Shown here: piece after piece, positions 41,541 through 49,223 of the stretch | Layout: each line of letters begins with the position of its first letter | How positions within the stretch are numbered: the stretch's first letter is position 1 | From: Amycolatopsis palatopharyngis | GTDB lineage: Bacteria; Actinomycetota; Actinomycetes; Mycobacteriales; Pseudonocardiaceae | Direction: 5' to 3' | Length of the DNA stretch: 64,000 bases | NCBI RefSeq assembly: GCF_003385185.1 | Contig: NZ_PQHZ01000009.1 | Location: 124,001-188,000, forward strand | Notes under the pieces: model-generated | What the model saw: only the letters and a program-made list of their open reading frames with translations | Databases searched by the model: none | Told to the model about the DNA's origin: nothing | Made by a program: the position numbers and the translations under genes

Positions 41541-43640
41541 GTGTCCTTCGAACCCCGACTGCTTCCGCTGTCGACCTCCCACCCAGGTGGCCGATCCGCG
41601 GTCACCTGCGAGTACCGGTGCGGCAACGCCTGTGCCCACCCCGCGCCCAACACCTCCGGCAACGAGTACTTCGGCGACGTCGTGTCCGAGGTCGTGTCGC
41701 GGCGCGGTGCACTGAAGGCGAGCGCCGTGATGGCCGCGGCAGCGGGCGGGTTCGCCGCACTGTCCGGTACGGCCGCCGCGGCTCCCAGCCACGGGGCTCC
41801 CGGCCGAGGCCAGGGCAAGCCCGGCAGGCCGGAGCGGCCGGTGCCCGGCACCGAGTTCGACGCCGTCGAACCGAACATCGACGACGCCGTCGTCATCCCG
41901 CGCGGCTACGACCAGAACGTGGTCATCGGCTGGGGTGACCCGGTGCTGCCCGGTGCGCCGAAGTTCGACTTCGAGAACCAGACGGCGGCCGCGCAGGAGC
42001 AGCAGTTCGGCTACAACAACGACTTCGTCGGGCTGATCCCGCAGGACCCGCTGGGCCACCGCAACCTGCTCGTGGTCAACCACGAGTACACGACCGAGAC
42101 GCATATGTTCCCGGTCGACCAGTACGACCCGGCGAACCCGACCGAGGAGCAGGTCCGGATCGCCTGGGCGGCGCACGGGCTGAGCGTGGTGCAGGCCTAC
42201 CGCGACCCGGCCCAAGGTGGACTGCGGGTGCAGCCGAGCCGTCGCAACCGGCGGATCACAATCAACACCGAGTTCGAGCTGCGCGGCCCCGCCGCTGGGT
42301 CGAAGTACCTGAAGACCTCCGCGGACAGCACCGGCAGGAAGGTCTTCGGCACGCAGAACAACTGTGCGGGCAGTGTCACGCCGTGGGGCACGGTGCTGTC
42401 GGGCGAGGAGAACTTCAACCAGTACTTCGCCAACGCGGGCACGGTCACCGACCCCGTCGAGCGGGAGCGGCTGGACCGCTATGGCCTGCGCGGTGGCGAG
42501 AGCAGGCGCAAGTGGGAGCGCTACGACAAGCGCTGGGACGTCGCCAAGGAGCCGAACGAGGTGAACCGGTTCGGCTGGGTCGTGGAGATCGACCCGCACG
42601 ATCCGAACTCCACGCCGGTGAAGCACACCGCGCTCGGCCGGTTCAAGCACGAGGGTGCCGCGGTGAAGATCACCAAGGACAACCGCGTCGCGGTGTACTC
42701 CGGTGACGACGAGCGGTTCGACTACATCTACAAGTTCGTCTCCAACGGCAGGTACAAGCGGGGCACGAGTGCGCACGCGCGCAGGCACAACATGGGCCTG
42801 CTCGACGACGGCACGCTGTACGTCGCCAAGTTCACCGGTGACAGCCCGGCGGACGAGTTCGACGGGTCCGGCAGCCTGCCTGCCGACGGCGAGTTCGACG
42901 GCGTCGGCGAGTGGATCAAGCTGGCCAGCGGCGACAAGTCCTTCGTGGACGGTTTCACCGCCGAAGAGGTGTACGTCTTCACGCGCCTCGCGGCCGACAG
43001 GGCCGGTGCGACCAAGATGGACCGTCCCGAGGACATCGAGCCGAACCCGGTCAACGGCCGGATCTACGCCGCGCTCACCAACAACTCCGACCGCGGCAAG
43101 GCGGGCAAGGCGGGGGCCGACGAGGCAAACCCGCGCGTCGGCAACCGCAACGGTCACGTGCTGGAGTGGGAGGAGCAGGGTGGCGACGGCGCCGCCACCA
43201 GGTTCTCCTGGCGGTTGTTGCTGGTCTGCGGTGACCCGGAGACCGCCGACACCTACTTCGGTGGGTTCGACAAGAGCAAGGTCTCGCCGATCTCCTGCCC
43301 GGACAACGTCGCGTTCGACCGGCACGGCAACCTGTGGATCTCCACGGACGGCAACGCGCTCGGCTCGAACGACGGCCTCTTCTCGGTGCCGGTGGAGGGC
43401 CCGGAGCGCGGCTACGTCAAGCAGTTCCTCACGGTGCCCTACGCCGCCGAGGCCAGCGGCCCTGTGGTGACGGACAACCTGGTGCTGGTCGCCGTGCAGC
43501 ACCCCGGCGAGGACGCGCCGAACTCCGGCGCCCCCACGTCGCACTGGCCGGACGGGGGCAGGTCCATCCCGCGTCCCGCCATCGTGTCGGTGTGGAAGAA
43601 GGGCAGGTTCGGCAGGCCGGGTGAGATCGGTTCCCGCTGA
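41541..43640 (+). CDS. phoX: PhoX-family (DUF839) Tat-exported phosphatase, copy 2
   Basis: A 699-residue tandem paralogue of copy 1. It has the same leader Cys cluster (CEYRCGNACAH), twin-arginine motif SRRGALKASAV and conserved segments (NNCAGSVTPWGTVLSGEENF, KHTALGRFKHEGA, TKMDRPEDIEPNP, SCPDNVAFDRHGNLWIST). The GTG at 41541 is chosen because GGAGG lies just upstream, exactly as in copy 1, and the resulting N-terminus aligns with it; an ATG 14 codons earlier has no such site. Between the copies, TTAG-N5-CTAA at 41483-41495 is a small inverted repeat. Divergence throughout the protein shows the duplication is not recent. Specificity differences are unknown. Confidence 0.93.
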   Translation: MSFEPRLLPLSTSHPGGRSAVTCEYRCGNACAHPAPNTSGNEYFGDVVSEVVSRRGALKASAVMAAAAGGFAALSGTAAAAPSHGAPGRGQGKPGRPERPVPGTEFDAVEPNIDDAVVIPRGYDQNVVIGWGDPVLPGAPKFDFENQTAAAQEQQFGYNNDFVGLIPQDPLGHRNLLVVNHEYTTETHMFPVDQYDPANPTEEQVRIAWAAHGLSVVQAYRDPAQGGLRVQPSRRNRRITINTEFELRGPAAGSKYLKTSADSTGRKVFGTQNNCAGSVTPWGTVLSGEENFNQYFANAGTVTDPVERERLDRYGLRGGESRRKWERYDKRWDVAKEPNEVNRFGWVVEIDPHDPNSTPVKHTALGRFKHEGAAVKITKDNRVAVYSGDDERFDYIYKFVSNGRYKRGTSAHARRHNMGLLDDGTLYVAKFTGDSPADEFDGSGSLPADGEFDGVGEWIKLASGDKSFVDGFTAEEVYVFTRLAADRAGATKMDRPEDIEPNPVNGRIYAALTNNSDRGKAGKAGADEANPRVGNRNGHVLEWEEQGGDGAATRFSWRLLLVCGDPETADTYFGGFDKSKVSPISCPDNVAFDRHGNLWISTDGNALGSNDGLFSVPVEGPERGYVKQFLTVPYAAEASGPVVTDNLVLVAVQHPGEDAPNSGAPTSHWPDGGRSIPRPAIVSVWKKGRFGRPGEIGSR

Positions 43641-43660
43641 CCGGGTGAACCGCTGACGCG

Positions 43661-43698
43661 GCACGCCCGGGTACGGCGCTTCAGCCGTACCCGGGTGC
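43661..43698 (+). terminator. Hairpin after phoX copy 2
   Basis: A stem of CCGGGTACGGC with GCCGTACCCGG plus flanking GCAC/GTGC pairs and a 2-base bulge, about 20 bases after the phoX stop. There is no T-run, so it may slow rather than fully terminate transcription. Confidence 0.5.
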
Positions 43699-43723
43699 CC
43701 GCGCGGGCGGCAGGCCCGGCTCT

Positions 43724-43729
43724 TACGGT
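43724..43729 (+). promoter_or_regulatory. Putative -10 element (TACGGT) of the SDR gene
   Basis: TACGGT fits TANNNT and lies 6 bases before the ATG at 43736. The bases between (GGAGCC) also resemble a Shine-Dalgarno, so leaderless initiation is less certain here than elsewhere. Confidence 0.3.
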
Positions 43730-43735
43730 GGAGCC

Positions 43736-44428
43736 ATGGCTCAGCAACCGCTCGCACTGGTCACCGGCGCGTCGAGGGGCATCGGCGCGGCCGTCGCCCA
43801 TGCCCTCTCACCCACCCATCGGGTCCTGCTCGGCGGCCGGGACGGCGACGCGCTCGCCGAACGGGCCGCCGAGATCCCCGGCTCGACCCCGTGGCCGGTG
43901 GACCTCACCGAGCCGGAGGCGTTGAGCGCGGCCGCCGGCGACATCGGTCACCTGGACGTGCTCGTCCATTCGGCGGGGGTAGCCACCCTGGGGACCGTCG
44001 AGCGGGCCGCGCCGGACGACTGGCGGCAGAACTTCGAGGTGAACGTCGTCGCGGTGGCCGAGTTGACCCGGCTCCTGCTGCCCGCTCTGCGGGCCGCGAA
44101 GGGACACGTGGTGGTGCTCAACTCCGGTGCCGGGCTGAACGCGCGGGCAGGCTGGGGCCCCTACGCGGCGAGCAAGTTCGCGGCCCGCGCCTTCACCGAG
44201 GTGTTGCGCGCCGAGGAGGAGGCCAACGGGATCAGGGTGACCTCGGTGCACCCCGGCCGCACCGACACCGAGATGCAACAGGCGCTGGTCGCCGAGGAGG
44301 GCGGCGAGTACCTCCCCGAGCGTTTCCTCCGCCCGGATTCGGTGGCGACAGCGGTGCTCGCGGCCGTGTCCGCCAGCCCCGACGCTCATCTCACCGACCT
44401 CGTCATCCGCCCCCGCCCCACCCGCTGA
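43736..44428 (+). CDS. Short-chain dehydrogenase/reductase
   Basis: A 230-residue classical SDR, an NAD(P)-dependent oxidoreductase of unknown substrate. The cofactor motif TGASRGIG is at residues 10-17, and the arginine GGRDGDAL after strand two suggests NADPH preference. The catalytic residues are S130 (VVLNSGAG), Y143 and K147 (YAASK). HPGRTDTEM after strand six is typical. It is a single gene between phoX copy 2 and the palindromic repeat pair, and faces the amidohydrolase gene. No pathway partner is evident nearby. Confidence 0.93.
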   Translation: MAQQPLALVTGASRGIGAAVAHALSPTHRVLLGGRDGDALAERAAEIPGSTPWPVDLTEPEALSAAAGDIGHLDVLVHSAGVATLGTVERAAPDDWRQNFEVNVVAVAELTRLLLPALRAAKGHVVVLNSGAGLNARAGWGPYAASKFAARAFTEVLRAEEEANGIRVTSVHPGRTDTEMQQALVAEEGGEYLPERFLRPDSVATAVLAAVSASPDAHLTDLVIRPRPTR

Positions 44429-44446
44429 CGCGCCCACACACCAAGT

Positions 44447-44532
44447 CGCACTTTCCCGGGAAAGCGCGGGGCCCGGCGAGGCTTTGCCCAGGCCAGGCCC
44501 CATAGGGGAGCGCACTTTCCCGGGAAAGTGCG
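44447..44532. repeat. Pair of palindromic repeats between convergent SDR and amidohydrolase genes
   Basis: Two units of the GCACTTTCCCGGGAAAGTGC family: 44447-44469 (imperfect, right arm AAGCGCGG) and 44511-44532 (perfect 22 bases). They are 41 bases apart, starting 18 bases after the SDR stop and ending 16 bases before the amidohydrolase stop. The spacer itself is GC-rich and can form a smaller hairpin. Confidence 0.85.
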
Positions 44533-44548
44533 AGGCAGGCTGGTGGGG

Positions 44549-45862
44549 TCAGGCGCGGATGCGGGCGGCGGCCGTCGCGACGGACGCCTGGGCGGCGCCG
44601 CGGTCCACGCGGGTGGACTCGCCGCCGCCCACCACCTGCTCGCCCGCGACCCAGACATCGCGCACCCGCCGCGAGCCCGCCGCCCACACCAGGTTCGACA
44701 GCAGCTGCTCGTCCGGCACGTCCTGGCCCGTGGCGAATGCCGGGTCGTCCAGATCGATGTGCACGACGTCGGCCCAGCGTCCGGTCTCCAGCGCTCCGAT
44801 GTCGTCGCGTCCGAGTGCGCGGGCGCCCTCACGGGTCGCCAGTAGCAAGGCCTGCCTCGCGCCCAGCGCAGTCGAATCCCCTGTGGACAGACGGCTGAGC
44901 ATCGCGGAGAGCTGGACCTCCTCCCACAGGTCGAGGTCGTCGTTGCTGGCCGGTCCGTCCGTGCCGAGCCCAACCGGGACCGACGCCGCGCGGAGATCGC
45001 TCAACCTGGCGATGCCGGACGCGAGTTTGGCGTTCGACCCCGGGCAGTGCGCGACCGCCGCGCCCCGTGCGGCCAGCAGAGTGATGTCCTCATCGGACAG
45101 ATGCACGGCGTGTGCCGCGATGAGCCTGCCGTCCAGCAGGCCCACCTTGTCCAGCAATCGCGGAACAGAGCCGTACTCGGCCCGCTGCCGCTCGTCCTCG
45201 TCAGCCGCCTCCGCGACGTGGATCTGCACGAGTGCCCTGCGGGCCGCGGCCTGCTCGGCCACGTTCTCCAGCGCCTCGGGCGGCAGCATGTACGCCGAGT
45301 GCGGCCCGTAGCTCAGCTCGATCCGTTCGCCCGGCCCGAATCGCAGCCCGTCGGCGTCGATCCACCGGTCGGTCGCATCGGTCATCGCGCGCCAGTCCAT
45401 CCCCGGCAGGTCGATGATCGGCGATCCGATCACCGCCCGCGCCCCCGCCGCCAGCACCGCATCCGCCACCTGCTCGCCGTGGAAGTACATCTCCGCGCTC
45501 GTGGTCACCCCGTGCCGGAGCATCTCCACCGATGCCAGCAGCATTCCGGTGCGGATGTCCTCCGGGCGCAGTCGCGCCTCGGCGGGCCAGATGATCTCGC
45601 GTAGCCACCGCAGCAGCGGCAGCTCCCCGCCCATCCCGCGCAGCAGCACCATCGGGCTGTGCGCATGCGTGTTGACCAGTCCGGGCAGCAACATGCCCGG
45701 CAGGTCGGTGACCAGCGCGCCGTCCGGGGCGGGGGCGCCAGCTGCTGGCCCGCAGTAGGAGATCCGGCCGTTCGAGTCGATGTCGACCACCGCGTCGCGC
45801 AGCACGGAGCAGGCTGGATCGGCTGGCAGGACGAGTGGGGCACGAAGCCGACGGGACGTCAT
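44549..45862 (-). CDS. Amidohydrolase of the SAH/MTA-deaminase (TrzA/AtzA-like) group
   Basis: A 437-residue metal-dependent hydrolase of subtype III, a group that deaminates adenosine-type or guanine/triazine-type rings. Metal ligands are visible: H66 and H68 (NTHAHSP), the His of VQIHVAEAADE, the His pair region IAAHAVHLS, and the Asp of GLGTDGPASND. The N- and C-terminal strands form the usual composite beta-sandwich. The most likely activity is S-adenosylhomocysteine, 5-methylthioadenosine or 5-deoxyadenosine deamination, but the sequence alone does not settle it. ATG 45862 has TAGGAT 6 bases upstream and no clear Shine-Dalgarno. It is followed by the repeat pair and converges on the SDR gene. 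Confidence 0.9.
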   Translation of the reverse strand: MTSRRLRAPLVLPADPACSVLRDAVVDIDSNGRISYCGPAAGAPAPDGALVTDLPGMLLPGLVNTHAHSPMVLLRGMGGELPLLRWLREIIWPAEARLRPEDIRTGMLLASVEMLRHGVTTSAEMYFHGEQVADAVLAAGARAVIGSPIIDLPGMDWRAMTDATDRWIDADGLRFGPGERIELSYGPHSAYMLPPEALENVAEQAAARRALVQIHVAEAADEDERQRAEYGSVPRLLDKVGLLDGRLIAAHAVHLSDEDITLLAARGAAVAHCPGSNAKLASGIARLSDLRAASVPVGLGTDGPASNDDLDLWEEVQLSAMLSRLSTGDSTALGARQALLLATREGARALGRDDIGALETGRWADVVHIDLDDPAFATGQDVPDEQLLSNLVWAAGSRRVRDVWVAGEQVVGGGESTRVDRGAAQASVATAAARIRA

Positions 45863-45868
45863 GGCGCG

Positions 45869-45874
45869 ATCCTA
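45869..45874 (-). promoter_or_regulatory. Putative leaderless -10 element (TAGGAT) of the amidohydrolase gene
   Basis: Minus-strand TAGGAT, an excellent TANNNT hexamer, is followed by 6 bases and the ATG at 45862. It lies only about 15 bases after the stop of the upstream regulator gene. Confidence 0.5.
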
Positions 45875-45887
45875 CGGAGGCGTGAGC

Positions 45888-46541
45888 TCAGGACAGCAGC
45901 CCGCTGCGCCACGCCCACGCCGCGATCTCGACCCGGTTGCGCGCACCGATCTTGCCCTGAACCGACGCCAGGTGGGTCTTCACCGTGGACAGCGAAAGGA
46001 ACAGCTCCGCGCCGATCTCCGTGTTCGTCAGCCCGCGCGCGGTGGCCTTCACGACGTCGGTCTCGCGGGCGGTCAGCGGCTCGTCGGGCTGTTCGAACTC
46101 CCGTTTCACGGCGCTGCCGTTGAAGTGCTGCAGCAGTCGCACGGTGATCTGCGGTGACACCAGCGCGTCACCGCGAACCGCGGCGCGTACGGCCTCCAGC
46201 AGCAGCGGTGGGCCCGCGTCCTTCAGCAGAAAACCACTGGCGCCGTTGCGCAGCGCGGTGTGTACGTACTCGTCAAGGTCGAAGGTGGTCACCACGACGA
46301 CCTTGATCGGATCGGTGACGTCGGGACCGGCGAGCTGCCTGGTCACCTCGAGTCCGTCGAGGCCCGGCATCCGGATGTCGAGCAGGCACACGTCCGGTCG
46401 CAGCTCGCGGGCCTTGCGTACGGCGTCCACGCCGTTGCCCACGTCGGCGACGACCTCCATGTCCTCCTGCGCGTCCAGGATCATCCTGAACCCGATCCTG
46501 ACCATGTCCTGGTCGTCGGCGATCAATGCCCGGATCGTCAC
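45888..46541 (-). CDS. NarL/LuxR-family response regulator
   Basis: A 217-residue response regulator. The receiver domain has acidic pair DD (ALIADDQD), phosphoacceptor D55 (VCLLDIRMPG) and the conserved Lys in GFLLKDAG. The LuxR helix-turn-helix is LTARETDVVKATARGLTNTE, then LFLSLSTVKTHLASV. The GTG at 46541 overlaps the kinase stop by GTGA and has GGAG 7-8 bases upstream. It pairs with the adjoining membrane kinase. The ABC/FtsX exporter genes divergent from the kinase are its likely targets. Confidence 0.95.
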   Translation of the reverse strand: MTIRALIADDQDMVRIGFRMILDAQEDMEVVADVGNGVDAVRKARELRPDVCLLDIRMPGLDGLEVTRQLAGPDVTDPIKVVVVTTFDLDEYVHTALRNGASGFLLKDAGPPLLLEAVRAAVRGDALVSPQITVRLLQHFNGSAVKREFEQPDEPLTARETDVVKATARGLTNTEIGAELFLSLSTVKTHLASVQGKIGARNRVEIAAWAWRSGLLS

Positions 46542-48301
46542 TCTTCTCCGCCCTCCACCGGCAGCCATGCCTCGACCAGCCAGCCCCCGTCCGGACCCGG
46601 CCCCGCGGAAAGTCTGCCGTGCAGCAGTTCGACCCGCTCACGCATGCCGATCAAACCGTAGCCTCCCGAGCCGAGCGCGGCCGCGCGGTCCGGGCGGGTG
46701 GCGTCGTGGTTGCCGTCGTCGCGCACCCGGACGTGCAGTTCCCCTTCGGTCACGCGCACCGAAACGGTCGCCTTCGTGGCGCCGGTGGCGTGCTTGCCGA
46801 CGTTGGTCAGCGACTCCTGCACGAGTCGCAGCGTCGACCTGGCCACCTCTTGCGGAAGTCCTGGGGGCAGCTCGAGATCCACCTCGGTGGGTACACCGTG
46901 GTTCGCCGAGTCGACCAGTTTCCGCAGGTCCGCCCTGAGGTCGGTGGTGGCCTGTTCATTGAATTCGCCCGCGCCGGCCGGAGCGTCCCCGCGCATGCTC
47001 CGCACCAGCCTGCGCATGGCGGTCAACGCCTCCGCACCCGCGGTCTCGATCCGATCCATCGCCTCGGCGGCGATCCGCGGATCCCGCTCGGCCAGCATCT
47101 TGGCCGCCTGTGCCTGCACCACGATGCCGGTGACGTGGTGTGCCACGACGTCGTGCAGTTCTCTCGCCAGTGCCATCCGCTCCGCGGTTTGTGCGTCGCT
47201 CACCGCCGTCTGCACGGCCTGGGTCCGCTGGGCATCCCTGGACCGGAGGAACAGGCCGAAGGCGACCGCGATACCCAGCAGCAATGCCGCGGAGACGAAC
47301 AGCTGCCGCAGCGAGGCGCCGCTGAAGGGGGTTCCCCAGCTGCCGTCGGCGGCGATCGCGGTCATCGCGACCACAGCGGAGAGTAGTCCGATCAGCGGCC
47401 ACGCCCGTCTGTTCTCGGCGAACCGGATCAGGAACACCACCACGGCCAGCCCCGCCGTGATCTGGGTCAGCGGAACCGCGCCGACCATCAGGTAGCTGTT
47501 GCCGGAGCGCAGGAACAGGTTGGTGAACAGGCCGGAGGTGAACATGACCGCCACGAGGGCGAGCGCGGCGGGCACCGGGTACCGGGCGGCGAGAACCGCG
47601 ATCAGTGCGGCCGCCATCGAGCAGACCACCGTCGGACCCGCGCGCAGGCCGGGCCCTGCCGCGGAGGCGAGTTCGAGGAACAGCGCCAGCGTCAACACGC
47701 CGATCACCGGCCACTGCGTCCGCATCAGCTCGCCGAGCAGCCCCTCCGAACGCCGCTGCTTCGGATTTCTGCCCTGCAGACCGCTGAGTACCGCGGCGAG
47801 CAGGAGCAGGGAACCGAACAACATCGACTGGAAGAAGTCCGAGCCGCCGGGGTCGATGTACCCGGTCCTCGTGCCGACCGCGATCAGGCCACCCACCACG
47901 AGGGAGCTGCTGGTGACGACGGCGACCCCGGCGTGCAGCCCGCGAACGGCGAAGAACACCAGCTCGAATCCGGCCACCGTCTCGGTGAACGAGACGTTCG
48001 ACAGGATCGCCGAGTACGGCGTCGCGGTACTGCTCCGGATCAGCACGGAAGCCGCGACGAGCACGCCCGCACCGGCGAAGGCCGCCATCGCGGGCCGGCG
48101 CGACGCCCACCGAGCGCAAGCGGCCATCGCGAGCACGCCGGGCAGCAGCGCCAGGTCACTACCCGCGGGGCCGATGCTGTCGAAACTCGCCATCCCGATG
48201 ATGGCGAGATCGCACAGCAGCGCGGCGAGCAGCACGACTCCGGGCAGACCGAGCCGCTGCAGCCATTCGCCGGCCGTGCGCACGGGAGTTTCGGGGGACA
48301 C
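46538..48301 (-). CDS. Sensor histidine kinase with large polytopic membrane domain
   Basis: A 587-residue kinase. The N-terminal ~370 residues are almost entirely hydrophobic (about ten or more helices), an unusually large membrane sensor. The HisKA_3 phosphoacceptor is in ALARELHDVVAHHVTGIVVQ. The HATPase_c domain has LRLVQESLTNVGKHATGATK and VRDDGNHDATRPDR. The start is set to the GTG at 48301, because TACCGT lies 6 bases upstream and the longer open frame (to 48577) would run through the promoter and into the divergent ABC gene. Kinases of this build beside exporters often sense antimicrobial peptides or membrane damage; the signal here is not known. Confidence 0.9.
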   Translation of the reverse strand: MSPETPVRTAGEWLQRLGLPGVVLLAALLCDLAIIGMASFDSIGPAGSDLALLPGVLAMAACARWASRRPAMAAFAGAGVLVAASVLIRSSTATPYSAILSNVSFTETVAGFELVFFAVRGLHAGVAVVTSSSLVVGGLIAVGTRTGYIDPGGSDFFQSMLFGSLLLLAAVLSGLQGRNPKQRRSEGLLGELMRTQWPVIGVLTLALFLELASAAGPGLRAGPTVVCSMAAALIAVLAARYPVPAALALVAVMFTSGLFTNLFLRSGNSYLMVGAVPLTQITAGLAVVVFLIRFAENRRAWPLIGLLSAVVAMTAIAADGSWGTPFSGASLRQLFVSAALLLGIAVAFGLFLRSRDAQRTQAVQTAVSDAQTAERMALARELHDVVAHHVTGIVVQAQAAKMLAERDPRIAAEAMDRIETAGAEALTAMRRLVRSMRGDAPAGAGEFNEQATTDLRADLRKLVDSANHGVPTEVDLELPPGLPQEVARSTLRLVQESLTNVGKHATGATKATVSVRVTEGELHVRVRDDGNHDATRPDRAAALGSGGYGLIGMRERVELLHGRLSAGPGPDGGWLVEAWLPVEGGEE

Positions 48302-48307
48302 ACAGCG

Positions 48308-48313
48308 ACGGTA
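48308..48313 (-). promoter_or_regulatory. Putative leaderless -10 element (TACCGT) of the kinase-regulator operon
   Basis: Minus-strand TACCGT fits TANNNT and is followed by 6 bases and the GTG at 48301, fixing the start 92 codons inside the longest frame. Confidence 0.45.
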
Positions 48314-48497
48314 GAGGATCCCGGCGCCCGCGCACCTTGGCCAGGTAGCCATCGCCGCCTCGGCCGAACGGCCGATACGCCGAGCCCGAGTGCTGGCCTT
48401 CTGTCCGAAGTGGCCGGCCCCGCTCGTGGACCAGTGTTCTCGGCGAGGAAGAAACCGGGCGTTCCCGGACGCCGTGAATCCGTGAGGGAGAACACTC

Positions 48498-49223
48498 GTG
48501 CACCCGCAGACCACCGACCACCGTCCACCAGGGACGGTCGCAACCGCTCCCGCGCTCGCCGGGCGTGGGCTGGTCAAGCGCTACGGAAACCAGCACGCGC
48601 TAGCCGGGGTCGATATCGACATCGAGGTGGGTGAGGCGGTGGCGATCGTCGGACCTTCCGGGTCGGGCAAGACGTCGCTGTTGCACGTGCTGGCCGGCAT
48701 CCTGCGTGCCGACTCCGGTGAGATCCACCTGGCCGGTACCCGCATCGACCAGTTCAGCGAGACGAAACGCAGCGAGTTGCGCCGGACCGAGTTCGGTTTC
48801 GTTTTCCAGTCCGGGATGCTCGTCGCCGAACTGACCGCGGAGGAGAACGCCGCGCTCCCGCTGCTGCTCGGGGGCAGGAGCCGGGGTGCCGCGCTGCCCG
48901 CCGCGCGCGAGTGGCTGTCGCGGCTCGGGCTCTCCGGCAAGGCGCAGCGCAGACCGGGAGAGCTCTCCGGCGGTGAGGCACAACGGGTCGCGATCGCCAG
49001 GGCACTGGCCCACCGGCCGAAGGTGATCTTCGCCGACGAGCCGACCGGCGCATTGGACACCCGCACAGGGCGCGACACGATGGACGCTCTGCTCGGTGCC
49101 GCCGCGGAGACCGAGGCCGCGGTGGTCATCGTGACCCACGACCGCGAGCTGGCGGAGTCGGTGCCGCGAACCGTGACGATCCGGGACGGAAAGATCACGC
49201 GACCGGATGGTGTCGTTCGATGA
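48498..49223 (+). CDS. ABC transporter ATP-binding protein (MacB/LolD type)
   Basis: A 241-residue ATPase that should drive the FtsX-type permease encoded next. Walker A is GPSGSGKT (residues 52-59), the signature is LSGGEAQRVAIARALAHRP, Walker B is VIFADEPTGALD, and the switch His is in VIVTHDREL. The Q-loop is FVFQSGMLV. The GTG start follows GAGGGAGAA. The ATG of the permease gene overlaps its stop codon (ATGA). It is divergent from the two-component operon across about 200 bases, an arrangement typical of peptide-resistance exporters. Confidence 0.95.
   Translation: MHPQTTDHRPPGTVATAPALAGRGLVKRYGNQHALAGVDIDIEVGEAVAIVGPSGSGKTSLLHVLAGILRADSGEIHLAGTRIDQFSETKRSELRRTEFGFVFQSGMLVAELTAEENAALPLLLGGRSRGAALPAAREWLSRLGLSGKAQRRPGELSGGEAQRVAIARALAHRPKVIFADEPTGALDTRTGRDTMDALLGAAAETEAAVVIVTHDRELAESVPRTVTIRDGKITRPDGVVR

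Noticed and set aside
41457-43757. 766-codon open frame antisense to the second phoX gene (and similar ones opposite phoX 1, ponA and the GT87 genes)
   Set aside because: All are mirror frames of high-GC genes with well-supported sense products.
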